Positions 9,085 to 22,218 of a stretch of DNA of 59,976 nucleotides are shown here, one piece after another; position 1 is the first letter of the stretch; each line of letters begins with the position of its first letter. The stretch comes from Calothrix rhizosoleniae SC01. GTDB taxonomy: Bacteria; Cyanobacteriota; Cyanobacteriia; Cyanobacteriales; Nostocaceae. The notes beneath the pieces were generated by a model. It was not told the origin of the DNA, did no database searches, and was given only the letters and a program-made list of their open reading frames with translations. The stretch is from contig NZ_FYBH01000158.1 of the NCBI RefSeq assembly GCF_900185595.1, forward strand, positions 1 to 59,976. Direction: 5' to 3'. The translations under genes were made by a program, and so were the position numbers.

Positions 9085-10404
9085 ATGGGTGAAAAGCCAA
9101 ACATTGCCATTGCTCACCTAGGTTGTGAAAAAAATCGCATTGATACAGAACATATGCTAGGTCTGCTGGTAGAAGCAGGTTATGGCGTAGATAACAATGA
9201 AAATTTAGCAGATTATGTAATTGTTAATACTTGTAGCTTTATTGAAGGCGCAAGGGAAGAATCTGTCAGGACTTTAGTGGAACTGGCGGAAGCAGATAAA
9301 AAAATTGTCATTACCGGTTGTATGGCACAACACTTTCAGGAGCAACTGTTAGATGAATTGCCAGAAGCAGTGGCAGTAGTCGGTACTGGGGATTATCAGA
9401 AAATAGTCAATGTTATTGAACGAGTAGAACAAGGAGAAAGAGTCAAACAGATCAGCGATGTGCCAACATATATAGCTGATGAAAACATTCCCCGCTATCG
9501 AACAACAACAGAAGGAGTTGCTTATCTGAGGGTAGCAGAAGGATGTGACTATAGTTGTGCCTTTTGTATCATTCCCCATTTGCGAGGCAAACAGCGATCG
9601 CGGACAATTGAATCGATTGTTAGTGAAGCAGAAGAGTTAGCCGCTCAAGGGGTAGAGGAAATTGTCTTGATTTCCCAGATTACTACCAATTACGGCTTAG
9701 ACATCTATGGCAAACCCAAGTTAGCAGAATTACTGCGGGCGCTGGGTAAGGTAAATGTGCCTTGGATTCGCATCCATTATGCTTATCCCACAGGATTAAC
9801 AACAGATGTACTGAATGCCATCAAAGAAACTGCCAACGTTCTTCCTTATTTAGATTTGCCTTTACAACATTCCCATCCGGAAGTACTGCGGGCAATGAAT
9901 CGTCCCTGGCAAGGGCGAGTCAATAACTCAGTGATTGAGCAAATAAAATCAACATTACCAGAAGCCGTTTTAAGAACAACATTTATTGTTGGCTTTCCCG
10001 GAGAAACAGAAGAACATTTTCAGCATTTATTGCAATTTGTCCAGCATCACCAATTCGATCATGTTGGTGTGTTTACTTTTTCCCCAGAGGTAGGTACAGC
10101 AGCCTACGATTTGCCTCACCAACTGTCTCAAGAAGTAATGGATGAACGGCGAGATGCCTTAATGACAGTACAACAGCCGATTTCTCTGCGAAAAAATCTC
10201 CAAGAAGTAGGCAAGGTGGTAGATGTACTGATAGAACAAGAAAATCCCCACACAGGAGAGTTAATTGGTCGTTCCGGCAGGTTCGCCCCAGAAGTTGACG
10301 GGCAGGTATATGTCCAAGGTGAAGTCAGATTGGGAACCATCGTGCCAGTATTGATCGAGAATGCCGATACTTATGACCTCTATGGTCAGGTAGTCCAGAA
10401 CTAA
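9085..10404 (+). CDS. rimO: Ribosomal protein S12 methylthiotransferase RimO
   Basis: RimO is a radical SAM enzyme that adds a methylthio group to an aspartate of ribosomal protein S12. The 439-residue protein has all three family domains. The N-terminal UPF0004 domain carries cysteines C14, C50 and C79 for the auxiliary iron-sulfur cluster. The radical SAM domain has [12 protein letters not shown] with C154, C158 and C161. The C-terminal TRAM domain starts around residue 370 ([13 protein letters not shown]) and ends near DLYGQV. The start [20 protein letters not shown] is the usual RimO opening and separates it from MiaB. The ribosome-binding site is weak. An RNA helicase gene follows after 86 bases on the same strand, possibly cotranscribed. 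Confidence 0.96.
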   Translation: MGEKPNIAIAHLGCEKNRIDTEHMLGLLVEAGYGVDNNENLADYVIVNTCSFIEGAREESVRTLVELAEADKKIVITGCMAQHFQEQLLDELPEAVAVVGTGDYQKIVNVIERVEQGERVKQISDVPTYIADENIPRYRTTTEGVAYLRVAEGCDYSCAFCIIPHLRGKQRSRTIESIVSEAEELAAQGVEEIVLISQITTNYGLDIYGKPKLAELLRALGKVNVPWIRIHYAYPTGLTTDVLNAIKETANVLPYLDLPLQHSHPEVLRAMNRPWQGRVNNSVIEQIKSTLPEAVLRTTFIVGFPGETEEHFQHLLQFVQHHQFDHVGVFTFSPEVGTAAYDLPHQLSQEVMDERRDALMTVQQPISLRKNLQEVGKVVDVLIEQENPHTGELIGRSGRFAPEVDGQVYVQGEVRLGTIVPVLIENADTYDLYGQVVQN

Positions 10405-10490
10405 ATTGTTGGTTGTTAACCATTTCACCATTATTTTTAACAGCTAACTAAACCTAGATCAAAAATTAAACCAATACATTAGGAGACTTA

Positions 10491-11984
10491 ATGAATCTTT
10501 CGTTCCAAGAATTAGGCCTTTCCCAAGAACGTACTCAACAATTAGAAAAATTAGGCTTTACTGAGCCAACCAATATCCAACAGCAAGCAATTCCCCATTT
10601 ACTCAATGGACGTGATGTAGTTGGGCAATCACAAACAGGTACTGGTAAAACAGCAGCATTCTCCCTACCAATTTTAGAACAGTTAGATGTAAAGCACAAA
10701 GCTGTACAATCCTTGATTTTGGCTCCAACAAGGGAATTGGCAATGCAAGTCCATACTGCCATATCCAATTTCGTTGGCAAACAAGGAATACGGGTTTTAG
10801 CAACTTATGGTGGTCAATCAATTGACCGGCAAATTATGCAACTCAAGCGGGGAGTGCATATAGTTGTGGGTACCCCAGGAAGGGTAATTGACCTACTAGA
10901 TCGGGGTTATTTGAAACTGGATGCTGTGAAGTGGTTCGTTTTAGATGAAGCCGACGAAATGTTAAGTATGGGCTTCATCGACGATGTGGAGAAAATTCTG
11001 TCTAAAGCACCTAAAGAGAGACAGACAGCTTTATTCTCAGCAACTATGCCCCCTTCAATTCGACAATTGGTGAACAATTTTTTAAGATCACCAGTTACTG
11101 TTACCGTACAACAACCTAAAGCTGCACCCAACAAAATTAATCAGCTAGCATACCTAATTCCTCGTCACTGGACAAAAGCCAGAGCATTACAACCAATTCT
11201 GGAAATGGAAGATCCAGAAACCGCGATTATCTTTGTCCGTACTCGTCGTACAGCAGCTGAACTTACCAATCAATTACAAATTGCTGGACATAGTGTAGAT
11301 GAATACCACGGTGACCTATCCCAACAAGCTAGAGAACGGCTGTTAAAGAGATTCCGCAATCGCCAAGTACGCTGGGTAGTAGCTACAGATATCGCTGCAC
11401 GAGGATTAGATGTGAGCGAACTATCCCATGTAATTAATTTTGACCTACCTGATAGCCCAGAAACCTACGTACACCGAATTGGTCGTACTGGTAGAGCTGG
11501 GAATGAAGGTACGGCTATTTCTTTGGTACAACCCTTTGAACGGCGTAAACAACAGTCCTTTGAGCGTCACGTACGTCAAAGTTGGCAGGTATTAAGTATT
11601 CCTACTAGGGCACGAATTGAAGCACGACAACTAGAAAAATTACAAACTCAAGTCCGCGACACTCTGACTGGGGAAAGACTGGCATCCTTTTTACCCATTG
11701 TTAGCGAATTGAGTGAGCAATATGATGCCCATGCGATCGCAGCAGCAGCTTTACAAATGGCTTACGATCAAACTCGTCCAGCTTGGTTACAAGCCGAGGA
11801 AATTCCAGAAGAGCAGATGAGTAAGCCTCAATTACGGAGTGGTCGTCGTCAATCTGGTGATCGTAAACGTTCTTCTGATGAGGAAAGAAGATCATCTGCT
11901 CCAAAGCCAAAGCCAAGGATATCCCGTCGTGAAGCATCTATATCTCCCAGCCAAAACTTGGATTCTAGCAATGCCAATAGCTAA
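10491..11984 (+). CDS. DEAD-box ATP-dependent RNA helicase (Crh type)
   Basis: A 497-residue DEAD-box helicase that unwinds RNA duplexes using ATP. Motifs in order: Q-motif region FTEPTNIQQQAIP (23-35), Walker A SQTGTGKT (47-54), APTRELA (78-84), TPGR (128-131), DEAD (152-155), SAT (183-185), IFVRTRRTA, ATDIAARGLDV and the arginine-finger motif HRIGRTGRAG. A helical region and a basic, Arg/Ser-rich disordered tail (about 440-497, GRRQSGDRKRSSDEERRSS) follow, as in cyanobacterial cold- and redox-responsive Crh helicases. Which Crh paralogue it is cannot be settled here. AGGAG eight bases before ATG supports the start. Confidence 0.95.
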   Translation: MNLSFQELGLSQERTQQLEKLGFTEPTNIQQQAIPHLLNGRDVVGQSQTGTGKTAAFSLPILEQLDVKHKAVQSLILAPTRELAMQVHTAISNFVGKQGIRVLATYGGQSIDRQIMQLKRGVHIVVGTPGRVIDLLDRGYLKLDAVKWFVLDEADEMLSMGFIDDVEKILSKAPKERQTALFSATMPPSIRQLVNNFLRSPVTVTVQQPKAAPNKINQLAYLIPRHWTKARALQPILEMEDPETAIIFVRTRRTAAELTNQLQIAGHSVDEYHGDLSQQARERLLKRFRNRQVRWVVATDIAARGLDVSELSHVINFDLPDSPETYVHRIGRTGRAGNEGTAISLVQPFERRKQQSFERHVRQSWQVLSIPTRARIEARQLEKLQTQVRDTLTGERLASFLPIVSELSEQYDAHAIAAAALQMAYDQTRPAWLQAEEIPEEQMSKPQLRSGRRQSGDRKRSSDEERRSSAPKPKPRISRREASISPSQNLDSSNANS

Positions 11985-12305
11985 GTAATTAGTTGCTTAA
12001 ATCATGTGTCCTAGTCTGGATAATCTGGATTTATTTTGGTTAACCAGACTTGTACACTGGGGTTTAATATCATGTTCGGTTAAAGACTTATGGTTAAGAC
12101 TGCAAGGGGCAAGTAAGTCACTGCGTTGCACGGGTTAAGCGCGTTGTAGCAAGTGGCGTAACCCGAAGGGTGCAGGGGGAGAAAGAGTTTTAAGATGTTT
12201 GCACCATGATCCGAACCATAAGTAATCTCCCGAATTTGATATAAAACAGTGTCCAAAAACCGATCTTAACTTACTCAAAAATCGTGTAAATCAGAAAATT
12301 ATTGT
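11985..12305. other. Intergenic region with a palindromic interspersed repeat
   Basis: About 320 bp. It contains CGGGTTA...TAACCCG (12131-12165) in a stretch rich in GCG/CGC palindromes. A related segment in reverse orientation lies at 16870-16893 inside another element, so it is an interspersed repeat. No gene seen. Confidence 0.45.
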
Positions 12306-13100
12306 ATGCAAGATTTTTGGACAACAGTGCTGGAATTTTCCCAAACTACTAGTGTTAGGGTGGGAAAACAATTAATGCAAGATTTTGGACAAGTACAAGC
12401 TACACACAAAGCTGATGGTAGTTTAGTAACCCGTGCAGATCAATGGGCAGATAGGGAAATTCGAGATGCTATCGCTGCTAGTTTTCCTGGTTACGGTATC
12501 CTCACAGAAGAAGGAGAACAAGTCTTTCCTGGTACAGAATGGTGTTGGGTAATCGATCCTTTAGACGGGACAACTAACTTTACAAGGGGTATTCCTATTT
12601 GGTCAATATCTCTAGGTTTACTGTATAGAGGCGTACCTATTTTTGGTTATGTCTATTTACCAACCCTAGATGAAGCCTTTCATGGCTTTTGGCCAGGTAA
12701 ATCTGGCTTAACAACCCCCATAGGAGCCTTCCGTAACCATCATCCCATACATACTAGTAACGATGCTCCCAGCAGCCATCATTTTTTTAACCTTTGTTCC
12801 CGTAGTACAAGGGTAATGCAAACTAACTTCCCCTGCAAAATTCGTATGTTGGGTGTTGCTAGCTACAATTTCCTCACCGTTGCCGATGGCGCTGTATTGG
12901 GTTGTTTAGAAGCAACACCAAAGGTCTGGGATATTGCTGCTGCTTGGGTAATAGTCCAAGCTGCTGGAGGTGTGTGGGTATCCCTTGGTTCTGAACCCTT
13001 TCCACTATTATTAGAAATTGATTATAGCGATCGCTCTTTTCCTTCCCTTATAGTTAGTCGCAAGGAATTATTGTCTGTATTTACTCCTTTTTTGTCATAG
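12306..13100 (+). CDS. Inositol monophosphatase family phosphatase
   Basis: A Mg-dependent sugar or inositol phosphate phosphatase of the IMPase fold, 264 residues. The metal-binding motifs are complete: TEEGE with E68/E69, the signature WVIDPLDGTTNFTRG with D84 and D87 (81-95), and the C-terminal motif PKVWDIAAAWVIVQAAGG with the third metal Asp. Cyanobacterial members act on inositol-1-phosphate, histidinol phosphate or fructose-1,6-bisphosphate, and the sequence alone does not choose between them. The ATG at 12306 is followed immediately by the family's first helix. No operon partner. Confidence 0.92.
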   Translation: MQDFWTTVLEFSQTTSVRVGKQLMQDFGQVQATHKADGSLVTRADQWADREIRDAIAASFPGYGILTEEGEQVFPGTEWCWVIDPLDGTTNFTRGIPIWSISLGLLYRGVPIFGYVYLPTLDEAFHGFWPGKSGLTTPIGAFRNHHPIHTSNDAPSSHHFFNLCSRSTRVMQTNFPCKIRMLGVASYNFLTVADGAVLGCLEATPKVWDIAAAWVIVQAAGGVWVSLGSEPFPLLLEIDYSDRSFPSLIVSRKELLSVFTPFLS

Positions 13101-13138
13101 AAAGTACAGGGATGCAGAACTAGAAAAATTAAACAGTT

Positions 13139-13244
13139 ATACCAATTTGAAAAATGATTGCGACAAATGGAGATTGGATTTGAAAAACTTATGTAGTGAC
13201 TCTTTCACAATCTAAAATCTAAAATCTAAAATCCAAAATGGTAT
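13139..13244. mobile_element. Miniature inverted-repeat element, ATACCAATT family (copy A)
   Basis: A 106-bp unit with ends ATACCAATTTGAAAAATGA and CCAAAATGGTAT. The inner part ACTCTTTCACAATC is shared with copies at 16746-17022 and 26370-26499. Near the right end, four AATCTAAA/AATCCAAA-type units are arrayed. It stops 3 bp short of the histidine kinase stop codon. Confidence 0.65.
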
Positions 13245-13247
13245 TAC

Positions 13248-14972
13248 CTATTCTTTAACCTTCAGTGGTAAAGAAACAGTAAAAGTAGAACCCAATCCCA
13301 CTTCGCTTTGAACTACAATATCTCCCCCCATTAGTTGACAAAAGTAACGACTAATGGCTAAACCTAATCCCGTACCACCATACTTTTTAGTTGTGGAAGC
13401 ATCTCCTTGGGTAAAAGGTTGAAATAATCGTTGCTGTTGTTGTTCGGACATGCCAATGCCCGTATCGCTGACAGTAAAACGAATCATTGTCTGTGACTCA
13501 TTTCTCGATACATTCCCATTTTCCAGCTTGATATGCAAACTTACTTTGCCACAAGTTGTAAATTTAGCAGCATTGCTCAGTAAGTTTAACAGTATTTGCC
13601 GCATCCGTGTTTGATCAGCGTACATAGTTCCTATTTGCGGATCACAATTAAACTCTAAGCAGTTACCATTTTGATCCATCGCCGATTTAACCGTTAAAAC
13701 TAGATTATTAATCAAAGTTTTGACATCAAATGTCTCTGGATATAGAGTCATCTTCCCGGCTTCAATTTTGGACAAGTCGAGAATATCGTTGATCAATTCC
13801 AATAAATGTTTACCTGCTGTATTAATTGTTGCTAAATCAGTGACAAAATCTCCAGATAAACCTAAATCAGCAGCATCATCTTGTAACAATTGACTTAAGC
13901 CGATCACAGCATTTAGTGGGGTACGTAGTTCGTGGCTGACAATGGCTAAAAATTGACTTTTGGTCTTACTAGCGGCTTCTGCTTCTTCCTTGGCTTGTTG
14001 CAGTTGCTTGGTACGTTGGGATACTCTTTCAATCAGACGATTCAGGGATTTGGCTAATAAACCAATTTCATCATCCGTAGTTACAGGGGCTCGCAAATCG
14101 AAATTAGATTTCTTGGCGACTTGTTCAGCTATTTGAGTGACTGTAATCACAGGCTCAGCGATCGCTCGTGAAGTTCGCCAAGCAACTACTGCGGCGATCA
14201 TTACAGAGAGCAACATGCTCAAAAGAGAAATTAATCTCTCAACTAATTTGGCTTCTTCTAATTCCTTAGCCCGTTTTAGTTTCCGCGATTCAGCACTTTG
14301 TAAGATTTTGTCTAACTTTGACGACGACAATTCTAATTGTATGGCGATATTGCCACCCATGATTGCCAACAGTTTTTCCTGTTGTTGTGATAATTGCTGA
14401 GACTGCTGCGGTTTTTGCTCAACCTCTTCCAATATGGACTGAACTTGCAGAAAGTAGTTTTCTAAATTTTGCTCATATTCTTCTAATAAAGCTCTTAAAG
14501 TTTCTTGGGTGGCAGCTAAATCCCGAGGATAACGGTTAACAAAGCTAGCTATACTAGGCTGTAGTTCTTTCGCTTTGCGAATATATTGGAAGAACTTCTT
14601 TTTTTTATCAGTTAGTCGGGCTGGATCACTCAAAGCAGCAGCTAAATTCGCGCTCTGTAATTGCGCCCCAGCTACTGCATTTTGGTAGTTAGTTAGGAGT
14701 TGGGTTTGTGTTTGGGCACGGTAAAATTCCCTAGTTTCTCGCCCTCGATAGAAATTGGCACTTACGAACCCAGTTAAAGAACCAAAAAATCCAATCCCAA
14801 TTGCTAAAAAGTAACCATAACCTATTTTTTGATGGATACGCCAAGAACTGGCTTTTAGTTTCCTACTAGATGGAAATTCTATAGTCGGAAGCTCGTCCGT
14901 CAAGAGCTGCTCGGCTGACATATCTTGATTTTCCAAATTATTGTCAACAGCGGTTGGCTTTCGAGTTCGCAT
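13248..14972 (-). CDS. Membrane sensor histidine kinase with HAMP domain
   Basis: A 574-residue two-component sensor kinase. A cytoplasmic N-terminus of about 50 residues precedes the first transmembrane helix (52-74). A helical extracytoplasmic sensor region rich in Gln and Glu follows (about 75-245), then the second helix (249-266), a HAMP linker (268-320) and a short coiled coil. The HisKA domain has the phospho-acceptor H347 in VSHELRTPLNAVIG. The HATPase domain has the N box LLNLLSNAAK (N463, N467), G1 DTGIGM (503-508) and G2 GTGLGL (533-538). No receiver domain is fused. The four-helix-like sensor suggests a ligand-binding or mechanical signal, but the stimulus is unknown. No response regulator is adjacent, so it is an orphan kinase. 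The start codon has a reasonable GGAGA upstream. Confidence 0.93.
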   Translation of the reverse strand: MRTRKPTAVDNNLENQDMSAEQLLTDELPTIEFPSSRKLKASSWRIHQKIGYGYFLAIGIGFFGSLTGFVSANFYRGRETREFYRAQTQTQLLTNYQNAVAGAQLQSANLAAALSDPARLTDKKKKFFQYIRKAKELQPSIASFVNRYPRDLAATQETLRALLEEYEQNLENYFLQVQSILEEVEQKPQQSQQLSQQQEKLLAIMGGNIAIQLELSSSKLDKILQSAESRKLKRAKELEEAKLVERLISLLSMLLSVMIAAVVAWRTSRAIAEPVITVTQIAEQVAKKSNFDLRAPVTTDDEIGLLAKSLNRLIERVSQRTKQLQQAKEEAEAASKTKSQFLAIVSHELRTPLNAVIGLSQLLQDDAADLGLSGDFVTDLATINTAGKHLLELINDILDLSKIEAGKMTLYPETFDVKTLINNLVLTVKSAMDQNGNCLEFNCDPQIGTMYADQTRMRQILLNLLSNAAKFTTCGKVSLHIKLENGNVSRNESQTMIRFTVSDTGIGMSEQQQQRLFQPFTQGDASTTKKYGGTGLGLAISRYFCQLMGGDIVVQSEVGLGSTFTVSLPLKVKE

Positions 14973-15378
14973 CCCTCAAATCTCCTTGCCCTTCCGCAAA
15001 AGTTACCACATCTTCAGCGAACTATTAAAGAAGATTGACTACTAATTCGCCAATTCATAATCTTTTTTTTATAACTGAAGCAAATTATTGCTCAAAAATG
15101 AATTTAATTCCATTACTGATCGTTAAATTAACATACTACAAATTTAATACCACTAATTACACCTTAGGAACGGAATTTTACGGATATTTTACAGATTGCT
15201 CAAATCCAATAATAGCGAAAACCTCCAAGGACTACCAGAATTAGCCATCTGCATTCATATTCTGGTGTCTGGAGGTATACAGTTAATTTAAATTAAGTAA
15301 ACCCCATTACTACCCACATTAATTACTAATGATGGATAGTAATAAAGATTCTGCCGATAATCACTACTTGGGTTGTTA
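14973..15378. other. Intergenic region between histidine kinase and metK
   Basis: About 400 bp with no gene. A small dyad CCAGAAT...ATTCTGG lies near 15234-15265 and ATTACTA...TAGTAAT near 15306-15345, either of which could act in 3'-end formation of metK (minus strand) or in the kinase promoter. Confidence 0.35.
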
Positions 15379-16641
15379 CTAAGCGATCGCAGTGGGTTGT
15401 TTTTGACTAGCGGCTGCCTTCAACAATTCTGCCTTGTCAGTACGTTCCCAAGGCAAATCTAAATCATTCCGCCCAAAATGACCGTAAGCCGCGACGTCCT
15501 GATAAAAACGTCCGCCTCGTTCACTGGGTAGATTGCATAAGTTAAAGGTATGGATAATTCCAGCAGGACGCAGTTCAAAATTTTCTTGAACTAACTCTAG
15601 TAAGACTTGTTCGTCCACTGTGCTAGTGCCAAAAGTTTCCACAAGAATGCTCACTGGTTTAGCAACACCAATGGCGTAACTGAGTTGAACTTCACACTTT
15701 TGTGCCAAACCTGCTGCCACAATATTCTTAGCGACATAACGGCAAGCATAAGCAGCAGAACGGTCTACTTTTGTGGGGTCCTTACCGGAGAAAGCACCAC
15801 CACCATGACGAGAATAGCCACCGTAGGTATCAACAATGATTTTCCTACCAGTTAAACCAGCATCACCTTGGGGTCCACCAACTACAAACTTGCCAGTTGG
15901 GTTAACAAAGTAGCGTGTCTGGGAATCTGGTTTAAGTTCCAAATCACCAAACACTGGTTCAACTACCTTAGACCAGAGATCTTCCTTAATTTTTGCCAGT
16001 ATCCCTGCATCATCGGTAATATCCCCAATGCTGGGAGCATGTTGGGTAGAAATTAAGATGGTATCAATACCAACAGGTTTTCCGTCTTCATAAGCCACAG
16101 AAACCTGGGTTTTACCATCGGGACGGAGGTAGCTTAATTCACCAGTCTTGCGAACTGCTGCTAATCGGCGAGCAATACGATGGGCAAGACTAATGGGCAA
16201 AGGCATCATCTCTGGAGTTTCGTTACAGGCAAAACCAAACATAAGACCTTGGTCACCAGCACCAATCTTGTCGAACATCTCATCGCTCGATTCTTGGCGG
16301 GTTTCTTGGGCGCTGTCTACCCCTTGGGCAATATCAGGAGATTGTTCGTCTAGAGCAACAAGAATGCTAGCACTATTGGCAGAGAAGCCATTATCAGCAT
16401 CTACATAGCCAATTTCAGCGATTTTCTGGCGAGCAATATTAATATAATTAACATTGGCTTTAGTGCTAATTTCACCAGTTATCAGTACTAGCCCTGTATT
16501 GACCACAACTTCTGCTGCCACACGGCTATGGGGATCCTGCGCCAAAATTGTATCGATAATGGTATCGGAAATTTGGTCACAGACTTTGTCTGGATGTCCT
16601 TCGGTCACTGACTCGGAGGTAAATAGATAGCGATTAGACAA
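15379..16641 (-). CDS. metK: S-adenosylmethionine synthase (methionine adenosyltransferase)
   Basis: MetK makes S-adenosylmethionine from methionine and ATP, the methyl donor and radical source for several enzymes in this window. The 420-residue protein has the classical motifs: [20 protein letters not shown], the ATP-binding [15 protein letters not shown], the flexible-loop region, the phosphate-binding [16 protein letters not shown], and the C-terminal [10 protein letters not shown]-like block ([13 protein letters not shown]). The start is taken as TTG at 16641, giving [11 protein letters not shown] as in homologues. It is preceded by GAGGAGG with 8-base spacing, a near-perfect Shine-Dalgarno sequence that lies inside the longer frame starting at ATG 16689. 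Initiating at 16689 would waste that site and add 16 unconserved residues. Confidence 0.97.
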   Translation of the reverse strand: MSNRYLFTSESVTEGHPDKVCDQISDTIIDTILAQDPHSRVAAEVVVNTGLVLITGEISTKANVNYINIARQKIAEIGYVDADNGFSANSASILVALDEQSPDIAQGVDSAQETRQESSDEMFDKIGAGDQGLMFGFACNETPEMMPLPISLAHRIARRLAAVRKTGELSYLRPDGKTQVSVAYEDGKPVGIDTILISTQHAPSIGDITDDAGILAKIKEDLWSKVVEPVFGDLELKPDSQTRYFVNPTGKFVVGGPQGDAGLTGRKIIVDTYGGYSRHGGGAFSGKDPTKVDRSAAYACRYVAKNIVAAGLAQKCEVQLSYAIGVAKPVSILVETFGTSTVDEQVLLELVQENFELRPAGIIHTFNLCNLPSERGGRFYQDVAAYGHFGRNDLDLPWERTDKAELLKAAASQKQPTAIA

Positions 16642-16745
16642 ATTTAATTCCTCCTCAAAAGAAATATTCAATTGCCTAGATTTTGACATCTAGATTGGCA
16701 ATCTTACATATATGGGATTAAATCATACCAATATTTTTACTACTA

Positions 16746-17022
16746 ATACCAATTTGAAAAATGATTGGGACAGATGGAAAGAAAGAAAAGCTGATATAGT
16801 AACTTTTTCACAATCCCAGACAGCTGTTCATGGAGGGAAATCAACGCCACTCATCTGTGGTGGGAAACCCCTACGGGTTGCGCTACTTGCTTTATGCCGG
16901 GAAACCCTTCCACCGCAATGACTTACCATCCGCAACACTGGCTCCCCAAGACCACACTGTCCTCAAAATTATTCGACTCAGGGCTGACAAAGAAGTATAA
17001 AATCTCAAACCCACAATGGTAT
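16746..17022. mobile_element. Miniature inverted-repeat element, ATACCAATT family (copy B, enlarged)
   Basis: The left end ATACCAATTTGAAAAATGA and the following block up to TTTTTCACAATC match copy C closely. The right end CACAATGGTAT closes the unit at 277 bp. About 150 bp in the middle (16825-16985) is a separate palindromic repeat, TGGCTCCCCAAGACCACAC and flanks, related to sequence at 37528-37610, so one repeat appears nested in another. Confidence 0.55.
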
Positions 17023-17159
17023 AACGGTGACTATTTTTTTCTTGATCAAAATTGCTGACTTTCTAGAGCATATTTTTTGAGAATCAAGGATATTTATGAA
17101 AATAGGGCTACTTATAATCAAGTAACCCTATTGTAATTGACAATTAAAGATTGTCTTGC

Positions 17160-18167
17160 TTATGCTTCTTGCATCGCTAGCTGGTTTTTTTGGGATGTTA
17201 GCTGCTCATATGTAGAACGCATCTTTAACCCTGTTAACACTTGGAATAGACCAGTTCCATTGTTAGAACCGGGGTACTCGCGGTGCTGTAGTAATAAATG
17301 GGTCATCTCACCTTGATATGTGGTAGAAGTATTGCTGAGATGGGTTTCGATGTAAATTACCTCATCAAGGTTGTCAAACTGACCATCAACCTCTAATACG
17401 GATACGTAACGACCGTAGTAAACATCGGAGCCATAGTACATTTGCATACCAGGGTAAGAACAAGTCAGTTTGCGTCCACAAGGAGTCCACTGAATTGTTG
17501 ATCCTTCATCAAAGAGGTAAACTGGCTCAAATCCTTCTTTATCTTCCCGTTGTAGCATCCGCACCCGCAGGACTTTGCGTTCTTTATCATCTTTAATTAA
17601 GTTGGTAGGTAATACTTGGATTACCACATCCGCAAACTCTCTTTGTGGTTCTATATAATTCTGAAAATCAGGTTTGCGAGCATTAATTGCTGCCAGAACA
17701 TCTTCATAACGGTGACCCCTTTCTGTCATATCCCGTTGAATTTTCCAGGCGATCTTGACTTCATCGCTGATATCCAGATAAACGCTGAAGTCTATCAATT
17801 CTCGTACCCGCTCATCATAGAGAGGATGCAACCCTTCAACCACAATAATATGATTTGGCTCTACCCTTTCTGGCGGATCAATTTCACCTGTTTCATGGTT
17901 ATAAATTGGTTTATCAATTGCTTGACCACTTTTGAGCGTTTTGATTTGCTCATACATCAAGTCAAAATTGTTAGCTCTGGGGTCCAGTGCAGTAATTTTT
18001 GTTTCTTTACGTTGTTTGCGATCCAAAGAATGATAATCATCTAAACAGATAACTGTCATTAGCTCTTCGCCAAATAAATCTATGAGGCGACGTAAAAATG
18101 TAGATTTTCCGCAACCTGAGTCCCCGGCTACTCCTATTAGTACAACCCTATCTGGCGTATTTGTCAT
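17160..18167 (-). CDS. prk: Phosphoribulokinase (Calvin cycle)
   Basis: PRK phosphorylates ribulose-5-phosphate to ribulose-1,5-bisphosphate, the substrate of Rubisco. The 335-residue enzyme has the P-loop GVAGDSGCGKSTF (12-24). The thioredoxin-controlled cysteine pair is C19/C41, with the short spacing typical of cyanobacteria, and a second pair lies in CGRKLTCSYPG near the middle of the protein; both are used for redox control and for the GAPDH/CP12 complex. Substrate motifs VICLDDYHSLDR and VVEGLHPLYDERVREL are present. The start at ATG 18167 is favoured because GAGGGGA lies seven bases upstream and homologues begin directly before the P-loop strand. The in-frame extension upstream to 18251 has no support. 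Confidence 0.97.
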   Translation of the reverse strand: MTNTPDRVVLIGVAGDSGCGKSTFLRRLIDLFGEELMTVICLDDYHSLDRKQRKETKITALDPRANNFDLMYEQIKTLKSGQAIDKPIYNHETGEIDPPERVEPNHIIVVEGLHPLYDERVRELIDFSVYLDISDEVKIAWKIQRDMTERGHRYEDVLAAINARKPDFQNYIEPQREFADVVIQVLPTNLIKDDKERKVLRVRMLQREDKEGFEPVYLFDEGSTIQWTPCGRKLTCSYPGMQMYYGSDVYYGRYVSVLEVDGQFDNLDEVIYIETHLSNTSTTYQGEMTHLLLQHREYPGSNNGTGLFQVLTGLKMRSTYEQLTSQKNQLAMQEA

Positions 18168-20714
<2,547 letters not shown>

Positions 20715-20762
20715 GACTAAATTTAGTTAGACTTAGTAAAAAAAAAGACTAATCTAATCCTA

Positions 20763-20787
20763 GTAGGGTGGGCATTGCTCACCCTAC
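20763..20787. terminator. Hairpin between petH and hom
   Basis: GTAGGGTG pairs with CACCCTAC, and the stem extends to 11 bp around a 3-base loop. It lies 48 bases after the petH stop and 33 before the hom start. No T-run follows, so it may be an interspersed palindrome acting as a partial terminator. Confidence 0.5.
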
Positions 20788-20819
20788 AATTGTTGTTGAT
20801 GAACTTTGGAGTTTGATTG

Positions 20820-22106
20820 ATGGCTATTAAGTTGGGAATCTTAGGTCTAGGTACTGTTGGTACGGGTACAGTGCAGTTATTATTAGATCATACTGGGCGA
20901 CATCCACTATTGGCAGAAATAGAAATTTATCGGGTGGGAGTTCGATCGCTAGATAAACCCAGGCAGGTAAAATTAGCGGATAATTTATTCACAACTGATT
21001 TAGAATCTATTGTCACCGACCCCCAGGTAGATATTGTCGTGGAATTAATTGGGGGATTGGAGCCTGCGCGATCGTTAATTCTCCAAGCTATCCAATGTGG
21101 AAAACATGTGGTGACGGCAAATAAAGCAGTAATTTCCCGATTTGGGGATGAGATTTTCACTGCTGCCAACCAAGCAGGGGTATATGTAATGTTGGAAGCT
21201 GCGGTTGCTGGGGGAATTCCAGTAATTAGTCCTTTAAAGCAATCTTTGAGTGTTAACCGTATTCATACGGTAACTGGTATTGTAAATGGTACAACAAACT
21301 ACATATTGACACGGATGCAGGCTGAAGGGGGGAACTTCGATGATGTTTTAGCCGATGCCCAACGTTTGGGTTATGCAGAAGCTGATCCCACTGCTGATGT
21401 AGATGGTTTGGATGCTGCCGATAAGATTGCTATTCTTGCTTCCTTAGCCTTTGATGGACGCATTAAACTGGAAGATGTTTATTGTGAGGGGATTCGCCAA
21501 GTTAGCAAGACAGATATTGCCTATGCTGAAAAATTGGGCTTTGTGATTAAATTATTAGCGATCGCCAAACAGGATAATTCATCTGCACCATTATCTGTGA
21601 GAGTGCATCCGACCCTAGTTGCCCATACCCATCCTTTAGCTAGCATTAACGGCGTTTATAATGCCATCTTAGTGGAAGGGGAACCTATTGGACAAGTAAT
21701 GTTTTTTGGGCCTGGTGCTGGTGCGGGAGCAACTGCTAGTGCTGTATCCTCAGATATTCTCAACTTGGTCGCAGAACTCAAAATTAGTACCGAAAATACT
21801 AATCCTCTGTTGACATGTAGGCATCATAGCTATAGTCAAATAGCACCCATAGAAGAACTTGTGACCAGATTTTACACCCGTTTCCTGACTAGAGATCAAC
21901 CAGGTGTAATTGGCAAATTAGGTACTTATTTTGGTCAATACGGGGTAAGTTTAGAATCTGTAGTCCAAACAGGGTTTCAGGGAGAGCTAGCAGAGATTGT
22001 GGTTGTGACTCACGATGTACGTCAAGGAGATTTTAACCAAGCATTGGCGGAAATACGTAGTTTGGATGCAGTACACAGTATTCCCAGTTTATTAAGAGTA
22101 CTTTAG
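20820..22106 (+). CDS. hom: Homoserine dehydrogenase
   Basis: Reduces aspartate semialdehyde to homoserine, the branch point towards threonine and methionine. The 428-residue protein has the NAD(P)-binding motif GLGTVGTGTVQLL (8-20), the catalytic-domain signature block GIVNGTTNYILTRM and ADPTADVDGLDAADKIAILA, and a C-terminal ACT regulatory domain from about residue 345 (FYTRFLTRDQPGVIGKLG), which in this family senses threonine. Length is typical of the long ACT-bearing form. GGAG eight bases before ATG 20820 supports the start; a TTG one codon upstream is unlikely. It follows petH after 105 bases and a hairpin, so cotranscription is doubtful. Confidence 0.96.
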   Translation: MAIKLGILGLGTVGTGTVQLLLDHTGRHPLLAEIEIYRVGVRSLDKPRQVKLADNLFTTDLESIVTDPQVDIVVELIGGLEPARSLILQAIQCGKHVVTANKAVISRFGDEIFTAANQAGVYVMLEAAVAGGIPVISPLKQSLSVNRIHTVTGIVNGTTNYILTRMQAEGGNFDDVLADAQRLGYAEADPTADVDGLDAADKIAILASLAFDGRIKLEDVYCEGIRQVSKTDIAYAEKLGFVIKLLAIAKQDNSSAPLSVRVHPTLVAHTHPLASINGVYNAILVEGEPIGQVMFFGPGAGAGATASAVSSDILNLVAELKISTENTNPLLTCRHHSYSQIAPIEELVTRFYTRFLTRDQPGVIGKLGTYFGQYGVSLESVVQTGFQGELAEIVVVTHDVRQGDFNQALAEIRSLDAVHSIPSLLRVL

Positions 22107-22218
22107 GTGAAGTACTAAGTTAATTAATAAATAACTTTATTAAGGCTATGGTATAAAACGTACATCATATGGCTTAATTTGATTAAACACCATTTTTAGT
22201 CTTCATAAAATAATCACG